64,000 bases of DNA from Apiospora phragmitis (taxonomy: Eukaryota > Ascomycota > Sordariomycetes > Amphisphaeriales > Apiosporaceae): the NCBI GenBank assembly GCA_038363925.1, contig JAQQWL010000010.1, positions 434,001 through 498,000 of the forward strand. The letters run 5' to 3'. Below, piece after piece: positions 22,578 to 33,245 of this stretch. The notes under the pieces are model-generated. The model had not been told where the DNA came from, did no database searches, and saw only the letters and a program-made list of their open reading frames with translations. A program made the position numbers and the translations under genes. How positions within the stretch are numbered: position 1 is the stretch's first letter; each line of letters begins with the position of its first letter.

Positions 22578-23886
22578 ACGCCAAACTTGCATCCGGTCCG
22601 ATCTCATCACTGCACGTCAGTGAGGCTCGAAGATATTGGAACCAGTGTCAGTATGCAGGGTTCATCATTTCAAATGTGTGGCAGTGAATAATATGCTACT
22701 GCACTGTGCAGGCGCCTGCACAGTCGGTCTCACAGTCCAACCCGATCGCTAAGACCGTCGTGAAAAGTGAATTGCAAAGTGATTCATGCTGGGCCCTATA
22801 CGTGCGAGGTTAGAGCCCTGCAATTGAGGATGCGATGAGATGAGCTAAACCGAAGAGACCGATGCCCACTTGACCATATCTATCATTGACCACCACTGAG
22901 CAGCCACAAGCCTACCTTTGCTTGACAGACCATTGAATGATGGCAATGGTAGCACAGATCATTGCAATAGACCTGACTATGGCCAACTATTGTGCCATGC
23001 GGTCGTCGGAGCTCAGTAAAGAGCACTGCTATTTCCTCCGGTCCTGAGCGCCATGTCAAAAATGGTGACCGGATCTTATCAGGCAGTCAGCCGTCCACCA
23101 ACGACTTATCGAGACAGCTGTTAAATCTGCAGTTCTTTCTTAAGGCCAGCTCCCATTCACGCTATTCAGATGGATCAGCAATCGCTTAAACGAACTGGCG
23201 AGAACGCGAGAGAGAGAGCGAGCGAGAGGTCTGCACCTCTTGATGCCATATAGACGGCTTACACCCCACGAACGAGACAATTCCCAAAGAGACCGACTGC
23301 ATCTAATATCTGGCCTTGATCTTAGGTCTCTATATACTAGATCTACGCTACGGCTTCTTGAAACACAGCTCTTCTCGACGCTGCCTGACCCCACACGCTC
23401 CGAGCCATGGAGAAGGGTATCGCGATTGGTGTATTGTGGAAGGACCAGGTGGACCAAGCCTCCTTCGCCTAGTAGCACTGCAACTTTCCATCTTCTTTAC
23501 CCTTGTCAATATCATGATGGAGCGGCCGCTTTGGTTGGAGCCCTGGTGCTCGCTAGGCAGGAACCCCGAGCAATCGCAATAGCTTCTACATCCCATGTTC
23601 CAATGCTGGCATTGATTGGGTCGTCAAGGGTCGTCAAGGGTCGCATGAGGGGTAGACGGGACGAGAGTTGGTCGGTCAATCCTTCGGTATGGTAATTCTC
23701 AAGTCAGTTTTGGTTTCATGTTACAAGTCCTCGTCCAGATGAGATATTCACGTCGTCATAGTCGTAATGAATTCCTCAGTTGAAAATTAAAGTGTCCCTT
23801 TTCATCAGTTAGAGCCCCTGGCTGCTCTTGATATTGTGCAATACATCTTAGCGCAACCTACCCGGTTGCGCCACGGCCAACCTACT
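22578..23886. other. Intergenic region between convergent genes
   Basis: Holds a GA-rich microsatellite-like stretch (about 23207-23230) and a short tandem repeat GGGTCGTCAAG around 23619-23643. No supported gene. Confidence 0.5.
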
Positions 23887-24678
23887 TCACCTAGTCGTCG
23901 TCGCTACTTGCGCTTGGTCAGTAGTAGATGCCACAGCACCGCTCCCTTGCTTCCCGCTCATGTTGACGGCCCACCTCAGGACCTGCTGGATGTCGTAGTC
24001 GTGCTGCGTCGCGGGCAGGTACATCCACTTCCCCTTTTCGGCGATCCAGGCCCGGTTCGGCAGGTAGGCCTCGAGCATGTAGTAGTTGTCGCGGTGGAAG
24101 GGAAAGTCGAACGTGGGCGGACCGCTCCGCTCGAGGAAGGTGTCGGTCCCCGCCGCGACGTCTTGGCTCGTCATCTGGAACCGCCGCCGCTTGTTGCCCT
24201 TGTTGGCGGCGTGGCGGCGGTTGGCCCGCACGGTGGAGTCGAGGTGCGCCTCGAGCAGGCGGGCGTGCCATAGCCCCCCTACTCCTCCGGGGGTCGTACT
24301 GCTACTAGGGGAGTTCAGGGACAAAGCCTTCCGGACCACGTCGGCGTTGCGCGCGAGCAGCCGCCGGTTCCACTCGGGCACGGGCTCGCTGCGCGCCCAC
24401 GTGGGGATGGGCTCGCCGCGGTCCAGGTCCGCCTGCCAGTGCGCGAAGTCGACGACCAGGCACAGGGCCGACCAGCGCAGCACGCACGTCAGGCACGTGC
24501 AGACCTTGGCCGGGTCGGGCGGCGGGACGTGGCCGTAGGGGCGCTTGTGGATGCCCAGCCGGTCCTGGCGCTCGGGGCTCTGCAGGATGGACACGATGTC
24601 GATGTCGATGTCGTCATCATCTTCTTCTCCATGTTCGTCGTGGCCGTTTTCATGGTCAGCAGCACCGTCGCCACGGGT

Positions 24679-24709
<31 letters not shown>

Positions 24710-25093
24710 ATGTCGCGGATGAGCACGGGCAGCCGGAAACACTGGGCGAGGCAGCTGTAGCGCCAAGATACGACGTGCTGGGAGATTCTGGACTCCTCTG
24801 ACGTGATGAAGGCGTCGTACCCTTTGCCCGCGCGGCGCAGGTTGAACAGGTCGCTGGGCCTTAACAAATACAGAATCTCCAACAGAAGCTCGTACGGGAG
24901 ATCCAGCAGCAGGCCGCGCGGGGCAGGTTTGGACTGCTTTTTGGCCGCCCGGAGTTGCTGCTTCTTTTGCGCGCGCTCCGTCTTTTTGGACCGGAGTGTC
25001 AGTGCCTCCGTCTTGTCTTCCAACGGCTCCAGGTCATCCTCCTCCCTCGTCAGATGGTGGTTGTTCGGCTCTGCGGGATTGCGAGTGAGGCAT
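23887..25093 (-). CDS. F-box protein with polyglutamine run, about 401 aa
   Basis: The F-box lies near residues 60-105: LLLDLPYELLLEILYLLRPS followed by LFNLRRAGKGYDAFI, the usual LP-x-E-[IL]-x-x-x-I-x-x-x-L pattern, which binds Skp1 in SCF ubiquitin ligases. A run of about ten Gln (24681-24710) and an acidic DDDDIDIDI stretch follow. The rest contains a C-x-C-L-x-C motif (VCTCLTCVLRW) and no recognised substrate-binding repeat. No in-frame ATG precedes the F-box in the raw frame, which is open back to a stop near 25143. The ATG at 25091-25093 fits if one base at C25044-25046 is extra; the total is then divisible by three. The partner substrate is unknown. Confidence 0.8.
24681..24710 (-). 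repeat. CAG/CTG trinucleotide repeat coding for polyGln
   Basis: About ten uninterrupted CTG units on the plus strand, read as CAG (Gln) in the F-box gene. Such runs vary in length between strains. Confidence 0.9.
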
Positions 25094-25295
25094 TGTCGTA
25101 CGTCTCTCGTAATAGAAATTATCTCAAGTTTCGATATGAGGGCTTATAGGGAAATGCGTGAGAAATTGCCACAGGCCAAGAAGGATTCAGTGATGCCCGC
25201 TCTGTGGGGAAGATCTGCCACTAAGTGCGAGCACTAAACGGCGTCAGGTAATCTTCGGAGTTTAGGCTGCTTTAACGCCTGCAGCTCCCCGCCCC

Positions 25296-25664
25296 GCCCC
25301 GCCGTCAAGCGTACATCTGGGACTTACAAAGGCAACGTCCCCGTCGGCGCGAGGGTTCCAAAAATATGTAACCAAGGACTTCTACTCTATAAAGGCTTTC
25401 ACCGACATCTTCGTCAATATACTTCAGCAGCGCGACGAAGAAGCTTCCTCGAAACCGTTCTTTGACTATCTCGCTCGCACGGCTTCCCACTGGCCTCTGC
25501 AAGCATCCCAAGAAAGGATCGCCAAGTACCGAGGGGTATACGACCAGGGCCCTGAGGCCTTACGGGCCCAGCGGCTCGAGAGCATGGCCACTGCCCTTGG
25601 GGATTGTTATTACATGATTCCACCAGCTGGAAGTTCCCGTGCGAGAGGGCGCCGGCGTGGGTGA
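25296..25664 (+). pseudogene. Orphan exon-like coding fragment
   Basis: A frame without a start codon reads like real protein: ARGFQKYVTKDFYSIKAF, then EEASSKPFFDYLARTASHWP and RGVYDQGPEALRAQRLESM, ending in TGA at 25662-25664. Another frame continues protein-like to 25867 (WVTRERDAAKQFPIPLWMSV). I do not recognise the family. It could be an exon of an unrecognised gene or a decayed fragment; the lack of ATG and of a convincing downstream exon favours the latter. The short minus-strand frame opposite is a shadow. Confidence 0.35.
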
Positions 25665-26156
25665 CCCGAGAAAGGGACGCAGCCAAGCAGTTCCCCATAC
25701 CGCTCTGGATGTCTGTGTCTGCCGGCACTCCGTACTTGTGCCGCTTCTTCTGTCACCCGCTCGTGGCACCCTCCCTTCTCGCGGCAGATGCTTCTTGGCC
25801 GGCCGTCTTGGCAGACCGACTCGGCCTATTGCGTGTCACTGATGCCAAGACTATGCGAATGGGCTGAAATAGGCCTGTATTCCTAGCAATCAAGCGTGAC
25901 GATCGTTGTAGTTTGGTGAGCTCAGAAGGTGTGATGAAGAAAGGAGGAAGTAGTCTATCCCCCACTACGTAAAGTACATGCCTATGTAGTTGGGGGGTAA
26001 GCGTGTGCTACTTAGTGGCGGGGCCCAATACGGCCGAGTGGTGTATGTCGCAGAACCTTTGCTCGTCTGCCATTGCTGTCTGCATATACCCTACCTCTTT
26101 GCGCCCCTCGCAATTTCTGTTCTATTTTGATATTACCAACTTGAGATTCACTCTTG

Positions 26157-28057
26157 ATGTGTGCAGCCTCGGAGCCGGAGGTTGAGATTGTGAAGGTGGG
26201 ATTTCACCGGCATAGGCCGCTGAGCAGTGAGGGGTCAATCCGGGTGGTCGATCTGCTTTCCGGCGCTAAAGAAGAGGTCATCCACTGCGAGCTCCGCGAA
26301 GTGGACCTGGATCGGGATCTTGACGATCGCGGTGCGCAATACGAAGCCCTCTCGTACGCCTGGGGCGACTCCCATGACCGAAACGTCATCCAATGCGACG
26401 GCCAGCCCCTCGAGGTCACCGTGAACTGCTGGCACGCACTGCGCCAACTGCGCCGCGACGACGGCGTGCGGACCCTGTGGATCGATGCGATCTGCATCGA
26501 CCAGAGCGGCGACCGGGAGGAGAGCACCCGCGAGCGCAACCGCCAGGTCCAGCTGATGGGGCGGATCTACCAGCGCGCCGCGCGCGTCCTCGCCTGGCTG
26601 GGCCCGGAAGAAGACGCCGCCGACACGCCGAAACTGTTCGAGTTCTTTGAGATCGCACGGCGTCTCCCCCCGCAAATCATCGACTCGCTATCGGACTACT
26701 CGCGCTTCGCCATCGCCAACCTCTACAAGCTCCTGAGCGCGTCCATGGCCCGCGGCTCGTTCGAGCGGCTCATCGCCGCGCCCTGGTTCTTCCGGATGTG
26801 GACGCTGCAGGAGGTCGCCCTCGCGTCCGAGGTGATTCTCATGACGGGCCAGTGGACCCTGGATTGGGACACCTTTCGGCGAGGTGTGTGTTACACGCGA
26901 CTTTGGTCGGCAGTATGGTCGACTCCTTCCAGGTCAGCATTCGGCACGACGTGATCAGATGGATGCGACAATCCCGCGGGGCTTTCGACCTTCGACAGCT
27001 TCGGGCTGTACGCAATCTGAAGTCCGCGCTGCCTCACGACAAGATCTATGGGATGTATGGAATCTTGGGGGCGCTTTGGATACCTCTAGAGAATCCGGAT
27101 TACAACCGGCCCGTCGCAGGGCTTATTGAAAGGGTTACACTTTCGCTGATACAGCACTTTCGGAGTCTCACAGTTATGATGCTAACGCTTCCGCCATCTC
27201 CTAATCTGGGACTGTCGTCATGGGCGCCGGACTGGCTCACGCCCCTAAACGACTCAAGATTCGTCGACTACTCTGGCACCTTCGTCCCAGGTAGCTATTC
27301 TAGCGCTTCTCCTTATCGTGCCAGTAAGGATTCAAAACACGGCAGGGCACAGAATGGTACTCTTAGGAGATCCCTTTTGGTCACTGGCAAAGCAATCGGC
27401 CGTGTCGCCAAAACAATCGCTGCTGGCCCTTGGGATTCAACCAAAAACAACATACCAGACATGGAGCAGTTCATACACATGATAAGTGTGTGCAGGCAGT
27501 GGTGTCAGTACATTCGTAAAGATGACATCCTCCTATCGGGTAGCCGTTCGCCGATACATGCTACCCACCTGGCATTACTGACGGTGAATAACATGAAGCA
27601 ACACCAGTCCTGGACGTTACCAACCTTCAACCAATGGTTCAGTCTAATGACGGAACCAAGAAATAGTACTGTCTTCCTCGCATCACGGAGCACAGTCGAG
27701 CCTCAGAATCAAAAGAATGGGCTTTTGGAGGAAGACGACCCGGTGCGGTTGATAAGTACGCTACTAAATGACGTTCATGGGCACTCAGAGCACGCTATCC
27801 AGACGCACGCCAACGCCGGCGTCAATTACGCCTTCATCCATTTGGACAGTGGCCATGTTGGCCGGGCGCACCACACTTGCCGAGAAGGCGACAAAGTGTA
27901 CCTGTTGGCAGGTGCCGATATGCCCGTCGTGCTGAGGAGAGGCGGCAAGGAGGGCACGTTTCGGGTCGTGGCACCCGCGTTCATCGTTGGTGCCATGGAT
28001 GGAGAGCTGTGGCCGGACAAGTTAGACGCGGCGCTGGAGCCTATCACACTGGTCTGA
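26157..28057 (+). CDS. HET-domain (heterokaryon incompatibility type) protein, about 617-632 aa
   Basis: ATG 26157. The HET domain (PF06985 type) occupies residues ~55-215, with its three hallmark blocks YEALSYAWGD, TLWIDAICIDQ and WFFRMWTLQEV. The C-terminal ~370 residues carry the usual RNLKSALPHDKIYGMYGILG segment and a final domain ending in TGA at 28055-28057. The frame changes between 26880 and 26935. Either a 47-nt GT...AG intron at 26886-26932 or an extra TG in the GTGTGTG run (26884-26890) restores it; both give a whole number of codons, so sequence alone does not decide. HET proteins act in non-self recognition and programmed cell death in ascomycetes. A truncated relative lies at 17860-18708. 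Confidence 0.9.
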
Positions 28058-28352
28058 TGAAACTTCCCAGGAGGAAACCTGCAGTTCGCCGCCGATGGAG
28101 AAATTTCACGAGGTGGGATCATCAGGGATGGTACAGCCGGTGATAGGAAAGCTGGCTAATTATTCACGAAATTTAATTGAAGACAACACCAAAACGTTCA
28201 TGTAATGTAGCAGAATAGAAAGCGTAAACATGGTCACAAATGGTATCACTTACGCCGCCCCTCAATATCGCCAGTATCCAAACATACCCGCAGCATACAT
28301 TTTCCCGAAGCCTAATCTTTGCAAACGCCCACAAGGTAGAGCTTCCTTTCAC
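28058..28352. other. Short intergenic region between convergent genes
   Basis: 3' flanks of the HET gene and the transporter gene. Nothing else is visible. Confidence 0.5.
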
Positions 28353-30385
28353 CTAAGCCTTCTCTCCGACCCGAATCTCATTCTCTTCAGCCGTCGCCAT
28401 CGAATCCGCCCCTTTCCTTTCACCAGCACTAGCAACACCACCGCTACCCAGCGGCCCCGCAATCTTGACATGTCCTGCCTCGATATCCTTGGTCAGCTGA
28501 TCGAGCCTCGAGACCTTCTTGTAAGGCTTCCAAGCCGGATGGCCGCTATCGAAGATGTCGTCCATCTCCTCGAGCGTGAACCCCTTGGTCTGGGGCGCGA
28601 GGAGGCTCATGTGGACGAACGCGGCGCCGTTGAAGGCCGCGAAGATCATGTACATTTTCCAGTTGATGTGCCACAGCAGGGGCGGCACCGCGAAGGCCAG
28701 GACCATGTTCCAGAACCAGTTGGACGCCGTCGACAGCGACACGGCCTTGGCCCGCACTTTGGAGGGAAAGATCTCGGCCGGGTACGTCCAGGACGTCGGG
28801 CCCCAGGTTGTCGCGAACGTTGCCACGAACAGGTACGACATCGCGACGATGGCCGTCGAGACGGGCTTGTTGTCCTTGATCAGCCACGTGATGTCCTTGT
28901 TGTCATCGGTCCGGGTCTCGTCCGTGTTCGGTTGGCCGTGGACGGCTTGGAGAGCCCCTTTTTATCGCAAGATTGGTTAGCCAGGCTAGTCATGACCATG
29001 GATGGATTGATGCACCCGATTGACAATCTGGACGGATTCTTCACCTTCGATAAACAGAAAAGTCATCATCAAGAATGCGCCAACGATGAGCGCTGGCCTG
29101 CGGCCGATCTTATCAAGATACATGATAGCCGGCAGAGTCATGGCAACGTTGATGACGTATTGAATGGAAGCAGTCGCCAACGGCGAAGCAATCTGAGCGC
29201 CTTTCATGATGTACACAATGTAGTACATCATAATGTTCATTCCTATCATCCAAATCAGATTGAAGGCGAATTGAGTAGCGAGTGAGTACTTAAGTTAAAA
29301 CATACCACAAAGCTGCGACCACATCTGCACGCTCATCCCGAGCAGCACGCGCTTGGAGATGCGCGGCCGAAGGAGCGCCCGGAAGCTCGACGTCGCATCC
29401 TCGCGCTCGAACCGCAGCGCCTCCTCGATCTCCTGGTACTCGGCGAGGACTTTTGGGTGGTTCGGGTCGCCGTCGCCGTGCAGGCGGGCCAGGACCCGGA
29501 TGGCCTCCTCCCAGCGGTCGTGGGCGGCGAGCCAGCGGGGGCTGTAGGGGAAGAAGAAGAGGCCGACGAGCAAGACGAAGGCGGGCACCATCTGGACGCC
29601 CCAGGGGATGCGGAACGCGGCCTCGGGCTGGTCTGGGTCCAAGGGCCCGCCGCCCACCTGCGCCGCGCCGTACTGGATGAAGTACTGGATCAGGATGCCC
29701 CAGGTGATGGCCCACTGCTGCAGCGACACGACGCGGCCGCGGATCTCCTTGGGCGCGATCTCGGCCTGGTACACGGGCACGACCGACGACGCGATGCCAA
29801 CACAGAGGCCTGCGATGAGTCGCCCGGCGCACAGCATGCCGACATTCTGGGATGCACATTGGATACTGAATAGCAACATTCAGAGTAAGTACTTCATGCA
29901 CCCTCCTGAAGATCCTGGTTCGGCCCAAAATAGATATCCAAAGGGTTGGCTTACATGGAGCCAATTATCCACAACACGCAGGAAATCTGCAGGGTTATCT
30001 TTCGAGAGAACCTATCGGCCAGGAACGAGCTGCACAGCGATCCTTTTGGTGATATATACTAGTCAGCCCACGTGTTTGTAAGGCAGGGGCTCGTTAGTTA
30101 TGGAAGCATGATACGCACCGACAAGCGACCCAGCTGGCATAGATGCCGTGATACCGCCTTGAGCGTAGGACACCGGGTTGTTAAAGTAGCGTGTGTAGGC
30201 CTTGGTACCTAGGACACCGCTCATGGAGCTAATATCGAAGCCGAACAGTCCACCGCCTGATGTTCCTGTTAGTGACGGCGCGAGAACATCGCAGAGGAAT
30301 GTGTAGGTATTGCATATATTTCCTTACCAATGGCGGCGAACGAGCAGATGAAATACACATTAGCAGGAGAGGTTTTCTTGCTCAT
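28353..30385 (-). CDS. MFS sugar (hexose) transporter, six exons, about 548 aa
   Basis: Starts at the ATG complementary to 30383-30385 (MSKKTSPANVYFICSFAAIG). Exons on the minus strand: 30328-30385, 30119-30256, 29955-30042, 29306-29865, 29045-29242 and 28353-28957; every intron is GT...AG and the sum is divisible by three. Sugar-porter signatures are GGGLFGFDI in helix 1, FLADRFSRK after helix 2, AGRLIAG...VPVYQAEIAPKEIRGR, LDKIGRRPA and the PTSWTYPAEIFPSKVR block of helix 10. The conserved P-E-S-P-R-W-L after helix 6 reads PYSPRWL, with Tyr in place of Glu. About twelve membrane spans are expected at the plasma membrane. The exact sugar cannot be told from sequence. No frame correction is needed. 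Confidence 0.93.
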
Positions 30386-31542
30386 GATGTTAGAGAGAGC
30401 TGTCTCATAGCAGGAGTTGGCCTTTGATGGGTCTGAAAGGTTGGGGGTCGAACACGGCACAGACAGATCTGATCCTACCACATGCAAATGTGGGGGGAAG
30501 TAATAAAGCCGTTAGACTCAACAAGTGAGTGGGAGGCGACCGGTATATACTAAATATTGACGGGTGAATTCAGCATGACGGTCCCGGGACGGTGGTACAA
30601 CGTGAGGGATGTGGGTACGGGATGGCAGGGAGTTGGATTTGAGGCGCGTCCCTTGAAATCTAGCAAGGGGGATGGCAGTTTGGCACGGGCAAGGATATAG
30701 CCAGAGCCAGGTGGCCCAATCCGAAGATGCTGCTCTTGGGCTTGGAGGATCACAAGGAGCCCCTCTCAGGCCTCTGGCCCAGCCTGGCCTGTCACCGTCT
30801 CTAGGGAGGCCGCAGAGTTCATGCGGAAATATCCCAATGCAGTTCAGCCCTGCTTTTGGGGTCACTGTCGTTTGCCGATCCTCATTGACCGACTACTGCC
30901 CAATCAGGAGGAAATCGAAATTCCCCATCCTTGCCAGCCTTCCGGGGCTAGCCCAAGGGAGAGTCGGTTTACCTAATTCAACAGATTTGCCGACCAGAGT
31001 GTGTTGTGAACGAGGTTGGATCTAACGCGCCCAGACCAGATGCAAATCAAGACCGACCTTGGAGCGTGAGTGCTGCCACAGAAGCTCAGCACTAGACCAA
31101 CCGCCCACCTTGATGACAGCTCGGTCGGATGGAGGCAAAAAACGATATGGCATATAAGTAGGTTACTACATACACGTAGGCCCCGGTTGAACCAATACCG
31201 TAGGAAGTAAACACGCACATTGGTAGCTATCCCGGAGCGGGCGTACAGAATGACTGACTGAAGCAGCCAATGGGGACATTTTCGTTTAATTAACTCAACT
31301 GTCTGCCCTACTACCGTCAGTGGCTTGAGGGATGGGAGAGTTGCGAACATGGCATTTACTAATCATGCGACCGTCAAGTTAACCTGATGCAATGAGAGAG
31401 AGAGAGAGCACTGCCACGAAGATGATCAAGCTGATTGCTTTTTCGTGTGCTGTGGAATGAATATGCTGGCTTTGGCCAGTGAAAGCAATCGACATTTTCT
31501 GGCTCAGGCTGTTTGGCTTGGGGGGGGAGGGGAAGGGACTGA

Positions 31543-31569
31543 GGTCTGCAAGGTCTGCAAGGTCTGCAA
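31543..31569. repeat. 9-bp tandem repeat GGTCTGCAA x3
   Basis: Three perfect head-to-tail copies in the gene-poor stretch. Confidence 0.9.
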
Positions 31570-31827
31570 GATTTGACATGCCGTGGTTAAAGGGTGTCTC
31601 AATTGTAAACCGCACCTTACACCTTAGACATTGGGCGCAAGCAAACATGCACATTCTGCAGCAGCCGAAACACTTCATGAGCTGACAGCCGGGAGCGAGC
31701 GTCGGACGTCCATCCGATGCTGAAGATGTCGTATCACTTGGCACACACGTGGCTGGCAACAGCAAACGGGACCGAAGCATTGAAATCATCCCAACCTTGA
31801 GTCAGGGGAGGGAGAAGGCCGACTCTC

Positions 31828-31850
31828 GTCTGTCTGTCTGTCTGCCTGTC
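31828..31850. repeat. TGTC tetranucleotide microsatellite
   Basis: About five TGTC units with one imperfect unit (GCCT). Confidence 0.85.
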
Positions 31851-33245
31851 CATCAGCCAACAGCTTGGTTGCACAGGATTGGAGTATTGCATTTTCGTTG
31901 CATGAAGGCTGCCTGTCACAGCTATGGCTGGTCAGGAGAGGGAGCACGAGACGGCGAGTATGGCCGGAGAAAACACCGAATCGCAGCTGAAATATGTACA
32001 CACAAGCATTGGAGTCAAGTATGATACATATTTGCAAGGGTTCATGTAAGGATGAGAGAAGGTGGGTAGGATACCATGTGGGTGGAGGAAAAGAAGGGAG
32101 CTTGCTTTGCGGGGGATGCGGGGCACCCCAACAGTATCTACTACTAACCTACTACTGCAAGGGGTGCACCAGAAAGAGTCTCATTGAATTCAAGATGGCT
32201 GCTAAGCGCCGGGTGCATTGTGAGTGAGAATGCTTGTTTCTACCACAGTGGATGGTCAGGTATCAATGGGATTGCGATCCCTTTGGATTAATTGGGTTTA
32301 TGATTTATGTAGTGACCTCAATAAGGATGGCCTTGCTCGTCGTGTGACTTCCTCCAACAAGTGCCACTGACCATATGTACCTAACCTAGGATTCAAGGTT
32401 GTCACACGCTATAGATGTGCATGTAGGACAGTCAAATCACCGCATTTGGAGTAACGCATGGCACCACCCACAGCCGTGTGCTAGGTGAAGCAAAGCAAGG
32501 TCCCGGAAGGATGGAACGCATCACAAGGCTCACATCTTTCGTCTGCAATCTCCTCTCCACATCCAGGAACGAGTCCTAGACTGCAGTGAGAAAATGGAGG
32601 CCATCAAACATTCAACCTGAGTTGCGAGGTCTGGAAGCCGGGGCCGAACGTGCTCACGATATGACAGCAACAAAGTTCGTTTTCCTATCGCAGATTAGTC
32701 CGTTCATTCCACGAGGGCAGGTCCATGTGGGCAAAGTAAGTGAGTATGAACACTGTGGCATAACACATTAGCACAACAAGATTTCACATCATGGTTACCC
32801 CACTGGGGCACCCTTTGCCAGAAACAAGATCTCAATAATCGTCTTCATTAATCGCTCTTGCCACTCGGCGGACCATCTTGTGGTAACTCAACGCAACTCA
32901 ACGCAAGGGATGCATGCCGTTGGCAGGCTGTGATAACGAGATAACACAGCTCAGATCGTCCGCCCCTATACTACATGTAATGCCGGGACCTGGACAGAAA
33001 CGTTTAGCTCGCGAGACGTAAGCCATTGGCCATGGCCAGGGCCGGGAAATCCTGGGGGTATCTGCAAAGCAAAGAACAGCCGCAAACCAGTCAACGCCGT
33101 GGATCGTAAAGGTCATCTTGTTCGCCTTCCATCTATCGTATCAAATGAAACCGGTTCCGTAACGCCGGTTCCCCCTCATGCCTCAAGTTCGAAGAGGGGA
33201 ACAACACCAGAGAGATTCGCATGCGACTGTAACGAATGGCCTCTA

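Larger units (their letters stand above)
30386..33245. other. Long gene-poor region with microsatellites
   Basis: About 2.9 kb. It starts with the transporter promoter. Only short unsupported frames follow. Simple repeats are a GA run (~31390-31407), a G run (~31520), a 9-bp triplication (31543-31569) and a TGTC run (31828-31850). A non-coding RNA or small gene cannot be excluded. Confidence 0.45.

Noticed and set aside
29290..29964. Arg/Pro-rich minus-strand frame of 224 residues in the transporter
   Set aside because: Off-frame shadow of exon 4 of the transporter.
31390..31850. CRISPR-like or telomere-like repeat array
   Set aside because: The repeats are plain microsatellites with no spacers and no TTAGGG units.
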